Below the pieces are notes generated by a model. The model searched no databases, was not told where the DNA came from, and worked only from the letters and a program-made list of their open reading frames with translations. From Methylosinus sp. LW4 (lineage in GTDB: Bacteria; Pseudomonadota; Alphaproteobacteria; Rhizobiales; Beijerinckiaceae), in contig NZ_KB900626.1 in the NCBI RefSeq assembly GCF_000379125.1, forward strand, positions 3,596,024-3,660,023: a stretch of DNA of 64,000 nt, given 5' to 3'. Below, piece by piece: positions 33,548 through 43,365 of the stretch (its first letter is position 1; every line of letters starts with the position of its first letter). A program made the position numbers and the translations under genes.

Positions 33548-34948
33548 ATGCAATTGATCATTCGCCTCATCATGCGACTCGTCGTCATTGTGGGATTTTG
33601 CCTCGCGCTCGCCATCGGCTGGGTGATGGACGACGCCAATCGCTCCATCCGCGCGGAGACGCAGGCCTCGGCCGAGCGCGTCGCCCATGAGCTCGAGCAT
33701 CTCTTCTGGCGCGAGATTCTCTGGCGCGGCTCCATGCGGCGCGACAACATATTGCCCACTCCCAATTGGGAGTCGCTCGCCACATTGAAGCTCGTCTCGC
33801 CCGGCGTCTGCATCACTTTCGCGCCCGGCGTGGAAGAGCCGCGCGTGCTGTGCAGCCAGATGGACGGCGTCGGCGTCGAGGCGCCGCAATGGTTCACCCG
33901 CACTTTCGATCTACTGTTCGGCGCGCCGGCGCCGGTGTCGCGGCCGCTCACCGTGCGCCAGCCGGAGACGGGCGCCGTGGTGGCGCGCGCCGATCAGGGC
34001 GCCGCCGTGCGGCAGGCCTGGCGCGAGATTTCCATCGTCGCCGGCGTCGCCGCCTCCATGGCGGTCGGCGTCTGCCTGCTGGCGGCGCTCGCCATCTTCC
34101 ACGCGCTGGCGCCGACGCAGACGATCGTCGACGGGCTGCGCCGGCTCGAGAAGGGCAATTACCGCCACCGCGTCAAATCCTTCACCAGCGGCGAGTTCGG
34201 CCTCATCGCCCGCGCCGTCAACGACCTCGCCGAGCGATTGGCGCAGACGACGGCGGAGCGCGTCGCGCTGACCAAGCGGCTGTTCGAGGTGCAGGAGGAG
34301 GAGCGCCGCGCGCTGGCGCGCGATCTCCATGACGAGTTCGGCCAATGCCTGACGGCGACCAGCGCCTTCGCCGCGGCGATAGAGGCGGGGGCGTCCGATC
34401 GGCCCGATCTCGCCGCCGACGCGCGCTCCATCGGCAAGGTGGCGCGGCGCATGACGATGACTTTGCGCGAGGCGCTGGCGCGGCTGCGCTCGCAGGATTT
34501 GGACGAGCTGGGCCTCGAGGCCTGCCTCGTTCAGCTCGTCGCCGGCTGGAATGCGCAGACGGCGCCGCGCGCGGTCGTGCATCTCGATCTGATGGGCGAT
34601 CTCGCCGGCGTGCCGCCCGCGGTCTCCACCAGCGTCTTCCGCATCGCGCAGGAATGCCTCACCAACGCCATGCGCCACGGCCGGCCGAGCGAGGTTTTTC
34701 TGCGCGTGGAGCGGCTCGCCTCCAATGACGGCGTCGTCGCGCTCACTGTGGAGGACGATGGCGAGGGCGATCCGACGCGCATCGATTTTTCCGCCGGCCA
34801 TGGCCTGCTCGGCATGCGCGAGCGGGTCTCGGCCTTCGGCGGCAGCCTCTCCATCGACCGCGCCGCGCATGGCGTCTGCGTCGCGGCGCGCATTCCGCTG
34901 GCGCCGGCCAATTCCAACGCCGTCGGCGCATTCGGACGGGCGGCGTGA
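33548..34948 (+). CDS. MoxY-like sensor histidine kinase
   Basis: A 466-residue membrane kinase. One transmembrane helix at about 8-26, a periplasmic domain (27-160) in the position and style of the LapD/MoxY N-terminal domain, a second helix near 164-186 and a HAMP region. The cytoplasmic part is the HisKA_3 type found with NarL/LuxR regulators: E-E-E-R-R-A-L-A-R-D-L-H261-D-E-F, with an ATPase domain containing N-A-M-R-H-G and G-H-G-L-L-G-M-R-E-R. The start at 33548 is chosen because the preceding 36 codons are unlike a membrane protein N-terminus. Its TGA overlaps the GTG of the next gene. Confidence 0.85.
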   Translation: MQLIIRLIMRLVVIVGFCLALAIGWVMDDANRSIRAETQASAERVAHELEHLFWREILWRGSMRRDNILPTPNWESLATLKLVSPGVCITFAPGVEEPRVLCSQMDGVGVEAPQWFTRTFDLLFGAPAPVSRPLTVRQPETGAVVARADQGAAVRQAWREISIVAGVAASMAVGVCLLAALAIFHALAPTQTIVDGLRRLEKGNYRHRVKSFTSGEFGLIARAVNDLAERLAQTTAERVALTKRLFEVQEEERRALARDLHDEFGQCLTATSAFAAAIEAGASDRPDLAADARSIGKVARRMTMTLREALARLRSQDLDELGLEACLVQLVAGWNAQTAPRAVVHLDLMGDLAGVPPAVSTSVFRIAQECLTNAMRHGRPSEVFLRVERLASNDGVVALTVEDDGEGDPTRIDFSAGHGLLGMRERVSAFGGSLSIDRAAHGVCVAARIPLAPANSNAVGAFGRAA

Positions 34949-35598
34949 GCGGCGTCTCGGTCCTGCTCGTCGACGATCATCCGATCGTGCGGGAGGGCTA
35001 TCGTCGCCTGCTCGAGCGCCAGCCGGGCTTTCGCGTCGTCGGAGAGGCGGACAGCGCCGCCGCGGCCTATCAGGCCTATCGCAAATTCTCGCCCGATGTG
35101 GTGGTGATGGATTTGCAGCTCGCCGGCGGCGCCGGCGGGCTCGAGGCGGTGCGCCATATTCGTCAATGGGACAAGAAGGCGCGCATTCTCGTCGTCACCA
35201 TGCATGACGCCGCCGCCTATGCGCTGAAGGCGTTCGAGGCCGGCGCCAGCGGCTTCGTCACCAAGGGCGGCGAGGCGGCGGAGCTGGTCCGCGCGGTGGA
35301 GACGGTCGCCCATGGCGGCCGCGCGCTCGGCGACGACATAGCGCGGGAGATCGCGGCGGAGCGCCTCGCCGAAGGCCGCTCGCCGCTCGACGATCTCGGG
35401 CCGCGCGAGACGGAGATTCTGCGCCTCGTCGCCTCCGGCCGCACGACGGAAGAGATCGCCGGGGCGCTCAATCTCAGCGCCAAGACGGTGCAGAATTATC
35501 ACTATCAGATCAAATCCAAGATGGGCGCCCGCACGGACGCGCATCTCGTCTGGCTCGCCATCGGCGCCGGCCTGGTCGGCGGCGAGGGGTCGATGTGA
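34945..35598 (+). CDS. LuxR/NarL-type response regulator (MoxX-like)
   Basis: A 217-residue two-domain regulator with a GTG start overlapping the kinase stop (GTGA), so the two are translationally coupled. The receiver domain has D10-D11, the phosphoacceptor D56 and K108. The C-terminal LuxR helix-turn-helix begins L-G-P-R-E-T-E-I-L-R-L-V and contains T-T-E-E-I-A-G-A-L-N-L-S-A-K-T-V-Q-N. Target genes are unknown; kinase/regulator pairs of this type control methanol oxidation in some methylotrophs. Confidence 0.9.
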   Translation: MSGVSVLLVDDHPIVREGYRRLLERQPGFRVVGEADSAAAAYQAYRKFSPDVVVMDLQLAGGAGGLEAVRHIRQWDKKARILVVTMHDAAAYALKAFEAGASGFVTKGGEAAELVRAVETVAHGGRALGDDIAREIAAERLAEGRSPLDDLGPRETEILRLVASGRTTEEIAGALNLSAKTVQNYHYQIKSKMGARTDAHLVWLAIGAGLVGGEGSM

Positions 35599-35604
35599 GA
35601 AGAT

Positions 35605-35662
35605 GCGAGCCTGAAGGCTCGCGGTCCAAGGGCGGGATCGGACCGCGAGCCTTCAGGCTCGC
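35605..35662. repeat. Double-palindrome hairpin element, copy B
   Basis: Arms 35605-35627 and 35640-35662, identical to those of copy A, with a different 12-base loop. It lies six bases after the response-regulator stop and 26 bases before the convergent dsbA-like gene, so it sits in a two-way terminator position. Confidence 0.9.
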
Positions 35663-35688
35663 CTCGTGAGGCCTCGCGCTGATGCGCT

Positions 35689-36345
35689 TTACGACTTCGC
35701 CTTCTCGGCCAGAATCTTCTCGAGGTCGGCCTCGGGAATCTCGCCGCTGTATTTGTCGCCGTTGATGAAGAAGGTCGGCGTCGAATTAATGCCGAATTTC
35801 TCCGCCGCGCGGTCGCGCACCTTGCTCACATTCTCGAAGAGCTGCTGATCCTTCAGCGTCGCCTCGAATTTCTCCTGGCCGAGCCCGGTCTGCTTCAGCA
35901 CGCTGGCGAGGCCGTCGAGCGGCTTGTCGACGAAGGCCCAGTTCTTCTGCTGCGCGAAGAGCAGATCGACCACCGCGTCGCGCTTGTCGCCGGCGTTGCG
36001 CGCCAGCATGAAGGCCGCCGTCGCCAGCGGATCGAGCGGGAACTCGCGCAGGATGAATTTCACCTTGCCGGTGTCGATGAAATTCTTCTTCAGCGCCGGA
36101 TAGACGTCCTTGTGGAAGGCCGCGCAATGGCTGCAGGTCATCGAGGCGTATTCGACGATGGTGATCGGCGCGTCGGCCTTGCCTTCGACGATATCCGGCA
36201 GGGCGTTCGGCCCCATCAGCTCCTCGACCGGGATTTTGCCGCTCGGCGCCTTCTGGGCGAAGGCGGGCGCGGCGAGGCCGAAGACGGCGAGAGCCGCCGC
36301 GGCGAGCGCGGCGCGACGGGAAAATCGAAGGTCGAAGCTGGGCAT
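35689..36345 (-). CDS. DsbA-family periplasmic thiol oxidoreductase
   Basis: 218 residues from the start at 36345. The N-terminus has a twin-arginine-like signal (R-F-S-R-R-A-A-L followed by a hydrophobic stretch to residue 30). The thioredoxin-fold domain has the active site C71-S-H-C74 and the cis-proline loop S-T-P-T-F-F-I. This matches the DsbA/Com1-type (BdbD-like) disulfide oxidases of alphaproteobacteria. A Tat route would be unusual for DsbA proteins but is suggested for this subgroup. It converges with the response regulator across copy B. Confidence 0.88.
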   Translation of the reverse strand: MPSFDLRFSRRAALAAAALAVFGLAAPAFAQKAPSGKIPVEELMGPNALPDIVEGKADAPITIVEYASMTCSHCAAFHKDVYPALKKNFIDTGKVKFILREFPLDPLATAAFMLARNAGDKRDAVVDLLFAQQKNWAFVDKPLDGLASVLKQTGLGQEKFEATLKDQQLFENVSKVRDRAAEKFGINSTPTFFINGDKYSGEIPEADLEKILAEKAKS

Positions 36346-36442
36346 GGACGCTCCATAGGGTCGCGGAACCGGCGGACCATAGAGCATTTTCGCGCCGTGG
36401 GGAATCGGCGGAAAGAGCGTCTCGCCGCCGACGCGCCAATCG

Positions 36443-37135
36443 CTACCCTACCGTCAGCGCGACGCTTCCCACGCCTTCGATCTCGCCCGTCACATGGTCC
36501 CCGGAAACGATCGGCCCGACGCCGGCCGGCGTGCCCGTGAAGATGAGATCGCCCGCCTCCAGCCGCACGAATTGCGACAGGATCGCCACGATCTCCGCGA
36601 CGCTCCAGATCATGTCGGAGAGATCGGCGTCCTGCCGCGCTACGCCATTCACGGCGAGGCTGATGCGTCCCTTGCCCGGATGGCCGATGCGCGCGGCCGG
36701 CGCCAGCGCTCCCAACGGCGCGGAATTGTCGAAGCCTTTGGAGAGATCCCAGGGCCGCCCGGCCTTGCGCGCCTCGCTCTGCAGGTCGCGGCGGGGGAGG
36801 TCGATCCCGGCGCCATAGCCGAACACATGGGCGAGCGCGTCGGCGCGCGCGATATCCGCCCCGCCGCTCCCGATCGCCGCTGCCAGCTCGATCTCATGGT
36901 GGAGATCCGTGGTGCGGGGCGGATAGGGGATGGTCGCGCCGCTGGCGACCACGGCGTCGGCGGGCTTGGAGAAGAAGCAGGGCTGCTCGCGCGAGGGGTC
37001 CTTGCCCATCTCCCGCGCATGGGCGGCGTAATTCTGCCCGACGCAGAAGATGCGCCGCACGGGAAAGCGCCGGGCGTCGCCGGCAATGGCGAGCGCGGCC
37101 GGCGCCGGCGGCGGAAACAGAAATTCTTCGCTCAT
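36443..37135 (-). CDS. Fumarylacetoacetate hydrolase family protein
   Basis: A 230-residue FAH-family enzyme of the fumarylpyruvate-hydrolase/oxaloacetate-tautomerase size class. It contains F-C-V-G-Q-N-Y-A-A-H, the metal-binding H-H-E-I-E-L and a D-L-I-F-T-G-T-P-A-G-V-G-P motif, giving the Mg2+-binding site of the fold. The substrate is not settled by context. Its GAGGAG ribosome-binding site overlaps the end of the DUF1624 gene ten bases upstream, so the two are co-transcribed. Confidence 0.88.
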   Translation of the reverse strand: MSEEFLFPPPAPAALAIAGDARRFPVRRIFCVGQNYAAHAREMGKDPSREQPCFFSKPADAVVASGATIPYPPRTTDLHHEIELAAAIGSGGADIARADALAHVFGYGAGIDLPRRDLQSEARKAGRPWDLSKGFDNSAPLGALAPAARIGHPGKGRISLAVNGVARQDADLSDMIWSVAEIVAILSQFVRLEAGDLIFTGTPAGVGPIVSGDHVTGEIEGVGSVALTVG

Positions 37136-37145
37136 CGCGCTCTCC

Positions 37146-38339
37146 TCACAAATAGCTCAGCCACCAGTCGCGCCGGCGTCGCTTGACGCGCGCGAACCAG
37201 GCGCAGGCGGGATAGATGGCCGCCATGATCAGCGCCCACATGACATAGGCGCCGGCGAGGCCGAGCCCGTAATTCTCCGGCGGCGGCCCGCCGCTCTCGA
37301 GGCCTTTGATATCGACGCCCTTGGCGATGGCGACGAGCAAGGCCGCGGCCAGAATGGCGTAGAGATGCAGCACATAGGCGAAGAGCGGAACCCGGCCGAA
37401 AGTGGCGAGCGCGCGCCCGAAGGCGCCGCCCGCCCGCTCCAGCGCCGGCAGCAGCAGCAGCCCGACGCCGAGCGTCGCCAGCGCGTAATGCAGCGAGGGC
37501 GGATATTTGGTGATGTCGAGAAAGGACAGCGCGGTCCGCGCGCCGTCTGGAAAGCTGCGCCACAGCCGCGCGTCGCCATAGACGCCCGTGGCGCGCAAGA
37601 CCGCGAAGCTCGCGAGAAAGCCGAGGCCGAGCGCCGTGAGCGCGCGGGCGCGCCGCTCCGGCGGCCAGAGAAAGACGGGCGCGAGCCCATAGCCGAGCGC
37701 GATGACGCCGATCCAGGGCAGGACGGGATAATAGACTTGGCCGCGCAGGCCGAAGGGCAGCGGCCCTTTCTCGTGCAGCACATTCCACAAGGGCGCGAAG
37801 CCGCCCAATTGCGCCGCGTGAACGCCGTCGAAGAGATTGTGCGAAAGCAGGATCGCCGCGCCGATCGCCAGCACGGCGCGCGTCGGCAGATGGACGAGGA
37901 CGGAAAGCGCGATCATGCCGCAGCCGATCGCCCAGAGCGTCCCGAGCTCGATCGCGCCCGAGCCCACTGTCCACACCGGGCTGATGATGAAGATGTCGAG
38001 CAGGATCAGCCACAGCCCGCGCGTCCATAAGAAGCGCGACAGCGCGCCGCGATCCTCGAGCGAGAGCCCGTGCAGATAGGCCGAGACGCCGGCGAGAAAG
38101 GTGAAGGTCGGCGCGCAGAAATGGGTGACGAAGCGGGTGAGAAACAAAGCGGGATAGGTGCGCTCGAGATCGGTCGGATCGAAGCGCAGCGCATCGGCGT
38201 CGAAGAAATCGCGCACATGGTCCAGCGCCATGACGATGATGACGAGCCCGCGCAGCCGATCGATGGAGAGAAGGCGCGTTCCGGCGCCGATCGCGGCGTC
38301 GCGCGGGATGCTCGGGATTTCCTCCATCGTCTTTGTCAT
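37146..38339 (-). CDS. DUF1624 (heparan-alpha-glucosaminide N-acetyltransferase-like) membrane protein
   Basis: A 397-residue polytopic protein with about nine to ten transmembrane helices. The diagnostic N-terminal motif is S-I-D-R-L-R-G-L-V-I-I-V-M-A-L-D-H-V-R-D-F-F, with the catalytic-type His after it; the conserved F-V-T-H-F-C-A-P and C-terminal F-A-Y-V-L-H-L-Y segments also match. Family members are transmembrane acyltransferase-like proteins; the acceptor is unknown in bacteria. It leads the FAH gene in a two-gene operon. Confidence 0.87.
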   Translation of the reverse strand: MTKTMEEIPSIPRDAAIGAGTRLLSIDRLRGLVIIVMALDHVRDFFDADALRFDPTDLERTYPALFLTRFVTHFCAPTFTFLAGVSAYLHGLSLEDRGALSRFLWTRGLWLILLDIFIISPVWTVGSGAIELGTLWAIGCGMIALSVLVHLPTRAVLAIGAAILLSHNLFDGVHAAQLGGFAPLWNVLHEKGPLPFGLRGQVYYPVLPWIGVIALGYGLAPVFLWPPERRARALTALGLGFLASFAVLRATGVYGDARLWRSFPDGARTALSFLDITKYPPSLHYALATLGVGLLLLPALERAGGAFGRALATFGRVPLFAYVLHLYAILAAALLVAIAKGVDIKGLESGGPPPENYGLGLAGAYVMWALIMAAIYPACAWFARVKRRRRDWWLSYL

Positions 38340-38398
38340 GACGTCGCTCCGTCGGCTATCGAAAATTCAATGCGAAAACTCAATGAATGAAACAGCGG

Positions 38399-38532
38399 CC
38401 CTCACCCTCCCCTTCAGGGGGAGGGTCGGCCTGCGAAGCAGGACGGGGTGGGGTGAAACTCCCCGAGACTCGGGGATCACCCCCTCCCGAGCGCCTTCGG
38501 CGCTCGACCTCCCCCCTCGAGGGGGAGGTGAG
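38399..38532. repeat. Inverted pair of CCTCACCCTCCCC-type repeats
   Basis: Units at about 38399-38454 and 38478-38532 run in opposite orientation, each with internal hairpins (CTCCCC...GGGGAG and CGAGCGCC...GGCGCTCG). A CCCCGAGACTCGGGG hairpin lies between them. They fill the gap between the DUF1624 and hslO genes. Confidence 0.7.
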
Positions 38533-38540
38533 GCGCCGCG

Positions 38541-39506
38541 CTACTCGAAATCCGCCGGGTCGAACTCGCGCAGCGTGCGGCAGAATTCGCAGGTCACGCC
38601 GATGCGGCCATTGTCGCCGATCATGTCGCGGCGGTCCTGCGGCGCGAAGCTGCGCAACAGATTGGCGATGCGATCGGTCGAGCAGCGGCAGGATTCGACG
38701 ATTCTGCGCGTCGGATAGACAGTGACGCCGCGCTCGTGGAACAGCGAATAGAGCAGGCGCTCGCCCGAGAGTCCCGGATCGACCAGCTCGTGATCCTGCG
38801 TCGTCGCCGCCAGCGATAGGCCTTCGACCCAGGCGTCCTCTTCGCTGTCGTCCGAAAGAGCGGCGCTCGCGGGCGCGTCGCCGGGATCGAGATCGCGCGG
38901 ACGCACGGGCGTTCCCGGCAGATATTGCAGCAGCAGGCCGCCGACGCGCCAGCTACGCCCGGCGGGCGTCACGCTCTCGGCCACGGCGAGGCGCACATAG
39001 CTCGGAATCTGCTCGGACTGGCGGAAATAGCGATGCGCCGCCTCGGCGAAGCCTTCGCCCTCCAGCGGCACCACGCCCTGATAGCGCGCCGCGTCGCGGT
39101 CGTGCTCCATGGTCAGCGCCAGATGGCCGCGGCCGAGCAGATCGCCCGGAGCCATGCCGGCTTTGACGCGGCTCTCGTCATAGCGCGCGAAGCCGCGCAG
39201 CTTTCCGGGCGCGTCGAAATCGACGACGATCATATCGACCGGCCCGTCGCCGCGCGTCTGCAATTGAAAGCGGCCATGCGACTCGATCAGCGAGCCGAGC
39301 AGCGTCGTCAGCGCGGCGGCCTCGCCGAGCAGGCGCGCCACGGCCGGCGGATAATCGTAATGAGTGAGGATGGAATGCGCCGCCGGCCCGAGCCGCGTCA
39401 GACGCCCGCGCAGATCGAGCGGCTCGACCGCGAAGGGGAGCAGGCTGTCGTCCTCGGCGAAGGGCGACGCCGGCCGGGCGATGGCCTCATCCGCCCGTCG
39501 CGTCAT
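38541..39506 (-). CDS. hslO: Redox-regulated chaperone Hsp33
   Basis: A 321-residue Hsp33. The core chaperone domain includes D-Y-P-P-A-V-A-R-L-L-G-E-A-A-A-L-T; the C-terminal redox switch has C273-x-C275 and C306-x2-C309, which bind zinc when reduced. Activated by oxidation plus unfolding. It is third in argD-argF-hslO. Its ATG at 39506 is the third of three ATGAC-starting repeats spaced exactly 20 bases apart after the argF stop. Linkage to argF is seen in other alphaproteobacteria. Confidence 0.93.
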   Translation of the reverse strand: MTRRADEAIARPASPFAEDDSLLPFAVEPLDLRGRLTRLGPAAHSILTHYDYPPAVARLLGEAAALTTLLGSLIESHGRFQLQTRGDGPVDMIVVDFDAPGKLRGFARYDESRVKAGMAPGDLLGRGHLALTMEHDRDAARYQGVVPLEGEGFAEAAHRYFRQSEQIPSYVRLAVAESVTPAGRSWRVGGLLLQYLPGTPVRPRDLDPGDAPASAALSDDSEEDAWVEGLSLAATTQDHELVDPGLSGERLLYSLFHERGVTVYPTRRIVESCRCSTDRIANLLRSFAPQDRRDMIGDNGRIGVTCEFCRTLREFDPADFE

Positions 39507-39542
39507 TTGCGCGTCCGCTGCGTCATTTGCTCGCCTGTCGAG

Positions 39543-39546
<4 letters not shown>
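39503..39546 (-). promoter_or_regulatory. Chain of two seven-codon mini-ORFs linking argF to hslO
   Basis: On the minus strand ATGs occur at 39546, 39526 and 39506, exactly 20 bases apart, in three related copies of the hslO start region. The first overlaps the argF TGA (ATGA) and reads M-T-R-Q-A-S-K-stop; its TGA overlaps the second ATG, which reads M-T-Q-R-T-R-K-stop; that TGA overlaps the hslO ATG (M-T-R-R-A-D). All three junctions are ATGA. It could relay terminating ribosomes from argF to hslO with graded efficiency. Confidence 0.65.
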
Positions 39547-40489
<943 letters not shown>

Positions 40490-40493
<4 letters not shown>

Positions 40494-41677
40494 CGCGCGG
40501 CTCCGGCGCTCTCGAGCTTCACACAGGCGGCGTCGAGCCGCCGCGCGGCTTCGGCCAGCTCATTCTCGCCGACGATCAGCGGCGGCAGCAGCCGCACTAC
40601 ATTGTCGCTCGCGGGAATGGTCAGCAGCTTGGCCTCGCGCGCCGCAGCGGCGAACTCGCCATTGGGCACGCGCGTTTTCAGGCCGAACATCAGCCCCTCG
40701 CCGCGCACGCTCTCGATGATCGAGGAATGGCGATCCTCGAGCTCGGCGAGCTTTTGGCGGAACAGCACGCCGAGGCCGGCGACGCGCTCCACGAAGCCCG
40801 GCTCCAGCACTACGTCGAGCACGGCGTTGCCGACAGCGGTGGCGAGCGGATTGCCGCCATAGGTGGAGCCATGCGCGCCGACGGTCATGCCCTTGCCGGC
40901 CTCCGCCGTGGCGAGACAGGCGCCGAGCGGAAAGCCGCCGCCTATGCCTTTGGCCAGAGCGGCGATGTCCGGCCTCACGCCGGAATGCTCGACCGCCAGG
41001 AAACGCCCGGTGCGGCCAATGCCCGTCTGCACCTCGTCCACGACGAGCAGCAGCCCATGGGCGTCGCAGAGCTCGCGCAGGCCGGCCAAAAAACGCGGCG
41101 GGGCGGCGCGCACGCCGCCTTCGCCTTGAATGGGCTCCAGCAGCACGCCGGCCGTCTGCGGGCCGACGAGCGCGCGCACGGCCTCGAGATCGCCATAGGG
41201 CGCCTGGTCGAAGCCGTCGGTCGGCGGGCCGAAGCCGTCGAGATATTTGGGATTGCCGCCGGCGGCGATGGTCGCCAGCGTGCGGCCGTGGAAGGCGCCC
41301 TCGAAAGTGATGAGGCGATAGCGCTCCGGCCGACCTTCCACCGCATGGAATTTCCGCGCCGTCTTGATCGCGCATTCGACCGCCTCGGCGCCCGAATTGG
41401 TGAAGAAGACGAGATCGGCGAATGTCGCCTGCGCGAGGCGGCGCGCGAGGCGCTCGGCCTCTGGAATCTGAAAGAGATTGGAGACGTGCCAGGGCTTTGC
41501 CGCGGCGGCCGTCAAGGCGCCGACGAGATGCGGATGGCCATGGCCGAGCGAATTGACCGCGACGCCGGCGCCGAAGTCGAGATAGCGCTCGCCGTCGCTG
41601 GCGGTGAGCCAGGCGCCTTCGCCCCGCTCGAAGGCGAGATCGGCCCGCGCATAGGTCGGAAACAGCGCCGAAACCAC
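40490..41677 (-). CDS. argD: Acetylornithine aminotransferase
   Basis: PLP-dependent class-III aminotransferase of arginine (and possibly lysine) biosynthesis. 395 residues. Features: [34 protein letters not shown] and the Schiff-base lysine in [17 protein letters not shown] start with AAGGAG eight bases upstream. First gene of argD-argF-hslO. Confidence 0.95.
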
Positions 41678-42262
41678 TTGGCGACTCCTTCGCAGAGACC
41701 TCGGCTCGCCGGCGCCCGATTGGCCGCGCCGACAGTCAGCGAGGGTCTGAAAATCAAAGTGCCGCCCTTCTGGGGCGGCATCTTTCTCGTGGAAACATTC
41801 TAGGTCCTCCCCTTGCGCGGGTCAAATCCCATTCCCGCCGCATTCTTCGAGGCGGCGCGGCGCCGGGACTGCGGCGAAACCACGGCGCCGGAAGGGCCGC
41901 GAGCGACCGCGCGGAGCGTCGCCCCACGCCGATGACGCATATGGAGACGTTCGCGCGCCGCGAAATGCGTCGTCGAACGCGTCGTCCTGCGTGGAATTCC
42001 ATGCGTTTCGACGCCCATAGTGAGTCTTTCGCGCAACACCTGCGAGGAATGAGCGGCATTACCTTGTGGGGAACGCCGTTTCGCTTGCCAGGGACTCTTG
42101 CGCGTGATTCAACTGGTAGAGTAGCGTTCGCGTCATCGCCCACGATATCTCGTGTGGCGCCTTCATTCGAGTGTGTGTGCGTCTTGTCGACTCCGGCGTC
42201 GCCGGTTGCGCGAGCGTTCGCCGATTCTCTCGGCTGAAGCCGGCTTAATCGAGGAGGACCTA
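41678..42262. other. 585-bp divergent intergenic region between argD and gcrA
   Basis: No protein gene is convincing here; the open frames lack ribosome-binding sites and family features. The half nearer gcrA holds a cluster of GANTC sites (annotated separately). The region must contain the argD and gcrA promoters, but no clear consensus could be placed. Confidence 0.5.
42022..42227 (+). promoter_or_regulatory. Cluster of five GANTC (CcrM) sites upstream of gcrA
   Basis: GANTC occurs at 42022-42026 (GAGTC), 42093-42097 (GACTC), 42106-42110 (GATTC), 42189-42193 (GACTC) and 42223-42227 (GATTC). Fewer than one would be expected in 206 bases at this base composition, and none occurs in the 340 bases before. 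GcrA binds and activates at CcrM-methylated GANTC promoters in Caulobacter, so cell-cycle control of gcrA itself is likely. Confidence 0.6.
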
Positions 42263-42805
42263 ATGTCCTGGACCGACGAGCGCGTCGAGATGCTGCGCAA
42301 GCTCTGGAACGATGGCCTCAGCGCCAGTCAGGTGGCTGCGGAGATCGGCGCAGGCATCACGCGCAACGCCGTCATTGGCAAGATCCATCGTCTCGGACTC
42401 GCGCAGCGCGCCAAGACGCCCATAGCGGCGCGTCCGCGCGTCGCGAAACCGCAACGCCCACAGCAGGTCGCCGCGCCGCGCATGCATCACGGACATGCGC
42501 CGGCCATCGTCGGCAATGTCGCGCTGGCTCTCGCGCCGCGCGCGCTGGTGATGCCGGACGCCCGTCCGCAAGAGGAAGTCGTCATTCCAATGTCCGAACG
42601 CGTCACGCTGATGGAGCTCAGAGAGTCGATGTGCCGTTGGCCGATCGGCGATCCGACATCGGCCGAGTTTCGCTTCTGCGGCGCGCGCTCGCCGGGCGGC
42701 GGCGGCAGCCCCTATTGCGGCTATCATTCGCAGATCGCTTATCAGCCCGTGCAGGATCGTCGCCGCGCGCGCGATCAGCTGCGTTCCGCCGCGCGTCTCG
42801 CCTGA
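42263..42805 (+). CDS. gcrA: GcrA cell-cycle regulator
   Basis: A 180-residue GcrA. The N-terminal DNA-binding region begins S-W-T-D-E-R-V-E-M-L-R-K-L-W and continues L-S-A-S-Q-V-A-A-E-I-G ... T-R-N-A-V-I-G-K-I-H-R-L-G-L. A variable linker leads to the C-terminal sigma70-contacting domain with C-R-W-P-I-G-D-P, F-C-G-A and Y-C-G-Y-H. GcrA works with RNA polymerase sigma70 at methylated GANTC promoters. The start at 42263 follows GAGGAGG by six bases. Confidence 0.95.
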   Translation: MSWTDERVEMLRKLWNDGLSASQVAAEIGAGITRNAVIGKIHRLGLAQRAKTPIAARPRVAKPQRPQQVAAPRMHHGHAPAIVGNVALALAPRALVMPDARPQEEVVIPMSERVTLMELRESMCRWPIGDPTSAEFRFCGARSPGGGGSPYCGYHSQIAYQPVQDRRRARDQLRSAARLA

Positions 42806-42836
42806 GACGCGTTCGTCCCGAGACAGCTCGGCGCGC

Positions 42837-43343
42837 TCATTCCGCGTTCCAGAAATAGTGCCAGACGCCATCTGCGCCGACGCCGATCCGCATCACCTTA
42901 GGGCGGCCGTCGGCATTGGACGCGGCGAGATCGGCGAAGCGCACGCAGGACCAGAGCGCGCGCGCCTCGTCCTCGCTCGCCGGCGGCGCCGGACGTCGCG
43001 CGAAAGCCGGCCATTCATAGCTCTCGAACGGCCCGCGCGCGATGCGCACGAAGGGCTGCGACAATACGGCGCGCGCGAGCGAGAGCGTCTCGCGTCCCGC
43101 GCGATCGAATGAGAGCGATTTCAAGGTCTCGATCGGATCGGCGCCCGCGGGCCGCCGCGCGCCGCGCTCGAACAAGGGGCGCACCTCGTTCCAGTCGATC
43201 GGGATGCGCAGCGCCTCTATGTCGCCCGTCTCGCAAGCGGCGAGTATCTTCTCGCGCAGCGCGCGCACCGGCGCGGGCAGAGCGGAAAGATCGCGCAGCG
43301 GCTCGGAGATCGTCTCGACTGTGGGTTTTGTCGGCTTTTTCAC
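42837..43343 (-). CDS. Conserved hypothetical protein (168 aa)
   Basis: A cytoplasmic protein of about 168 residues with a GTG start at 43343 (GGAG seven bases upstream); another GTG lies two codons earlier. Visible segments: A-L-R-I-P-I-D-W-N-E-V-R-P-L-F, S-Y-E-W-P-A-F-A-R-R-P and a C-terminal D-G-V-W-H-Y-F-W. I do not recognise a named family; this pattern recalls uncharacterised alphaproteobacterial proteins. It follows the 85-residue gene by 22 bases and is likely co-transcribed. It converges on gcrA. Confidence 0.6.
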   Translation of the reverse strand: MKKPTKPTVETISEPLRDLSALPAPVRALREKILAACETGDIEALRIPIDWNEVRPLFERGARRPAGADPIETLKSLSFDRAGRETLSLARAVLSQPFVRIARGPFESYEWPAFARRPAPPASEDEARALWSCVRFADLAASNADGRPKVMRIGVGADGVWHYFWNAE

Positions 43344-43365
43344 GCGCACGCTCCGTGGAGCGCGC

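Noticed and set aside
41932..42237. 101-codon open frame upstream of gcrA
   Set aside because: Unusual composition, no ribosome-binding site, and it overlaps the GANTC-rich promoter region; more likely non-coding.
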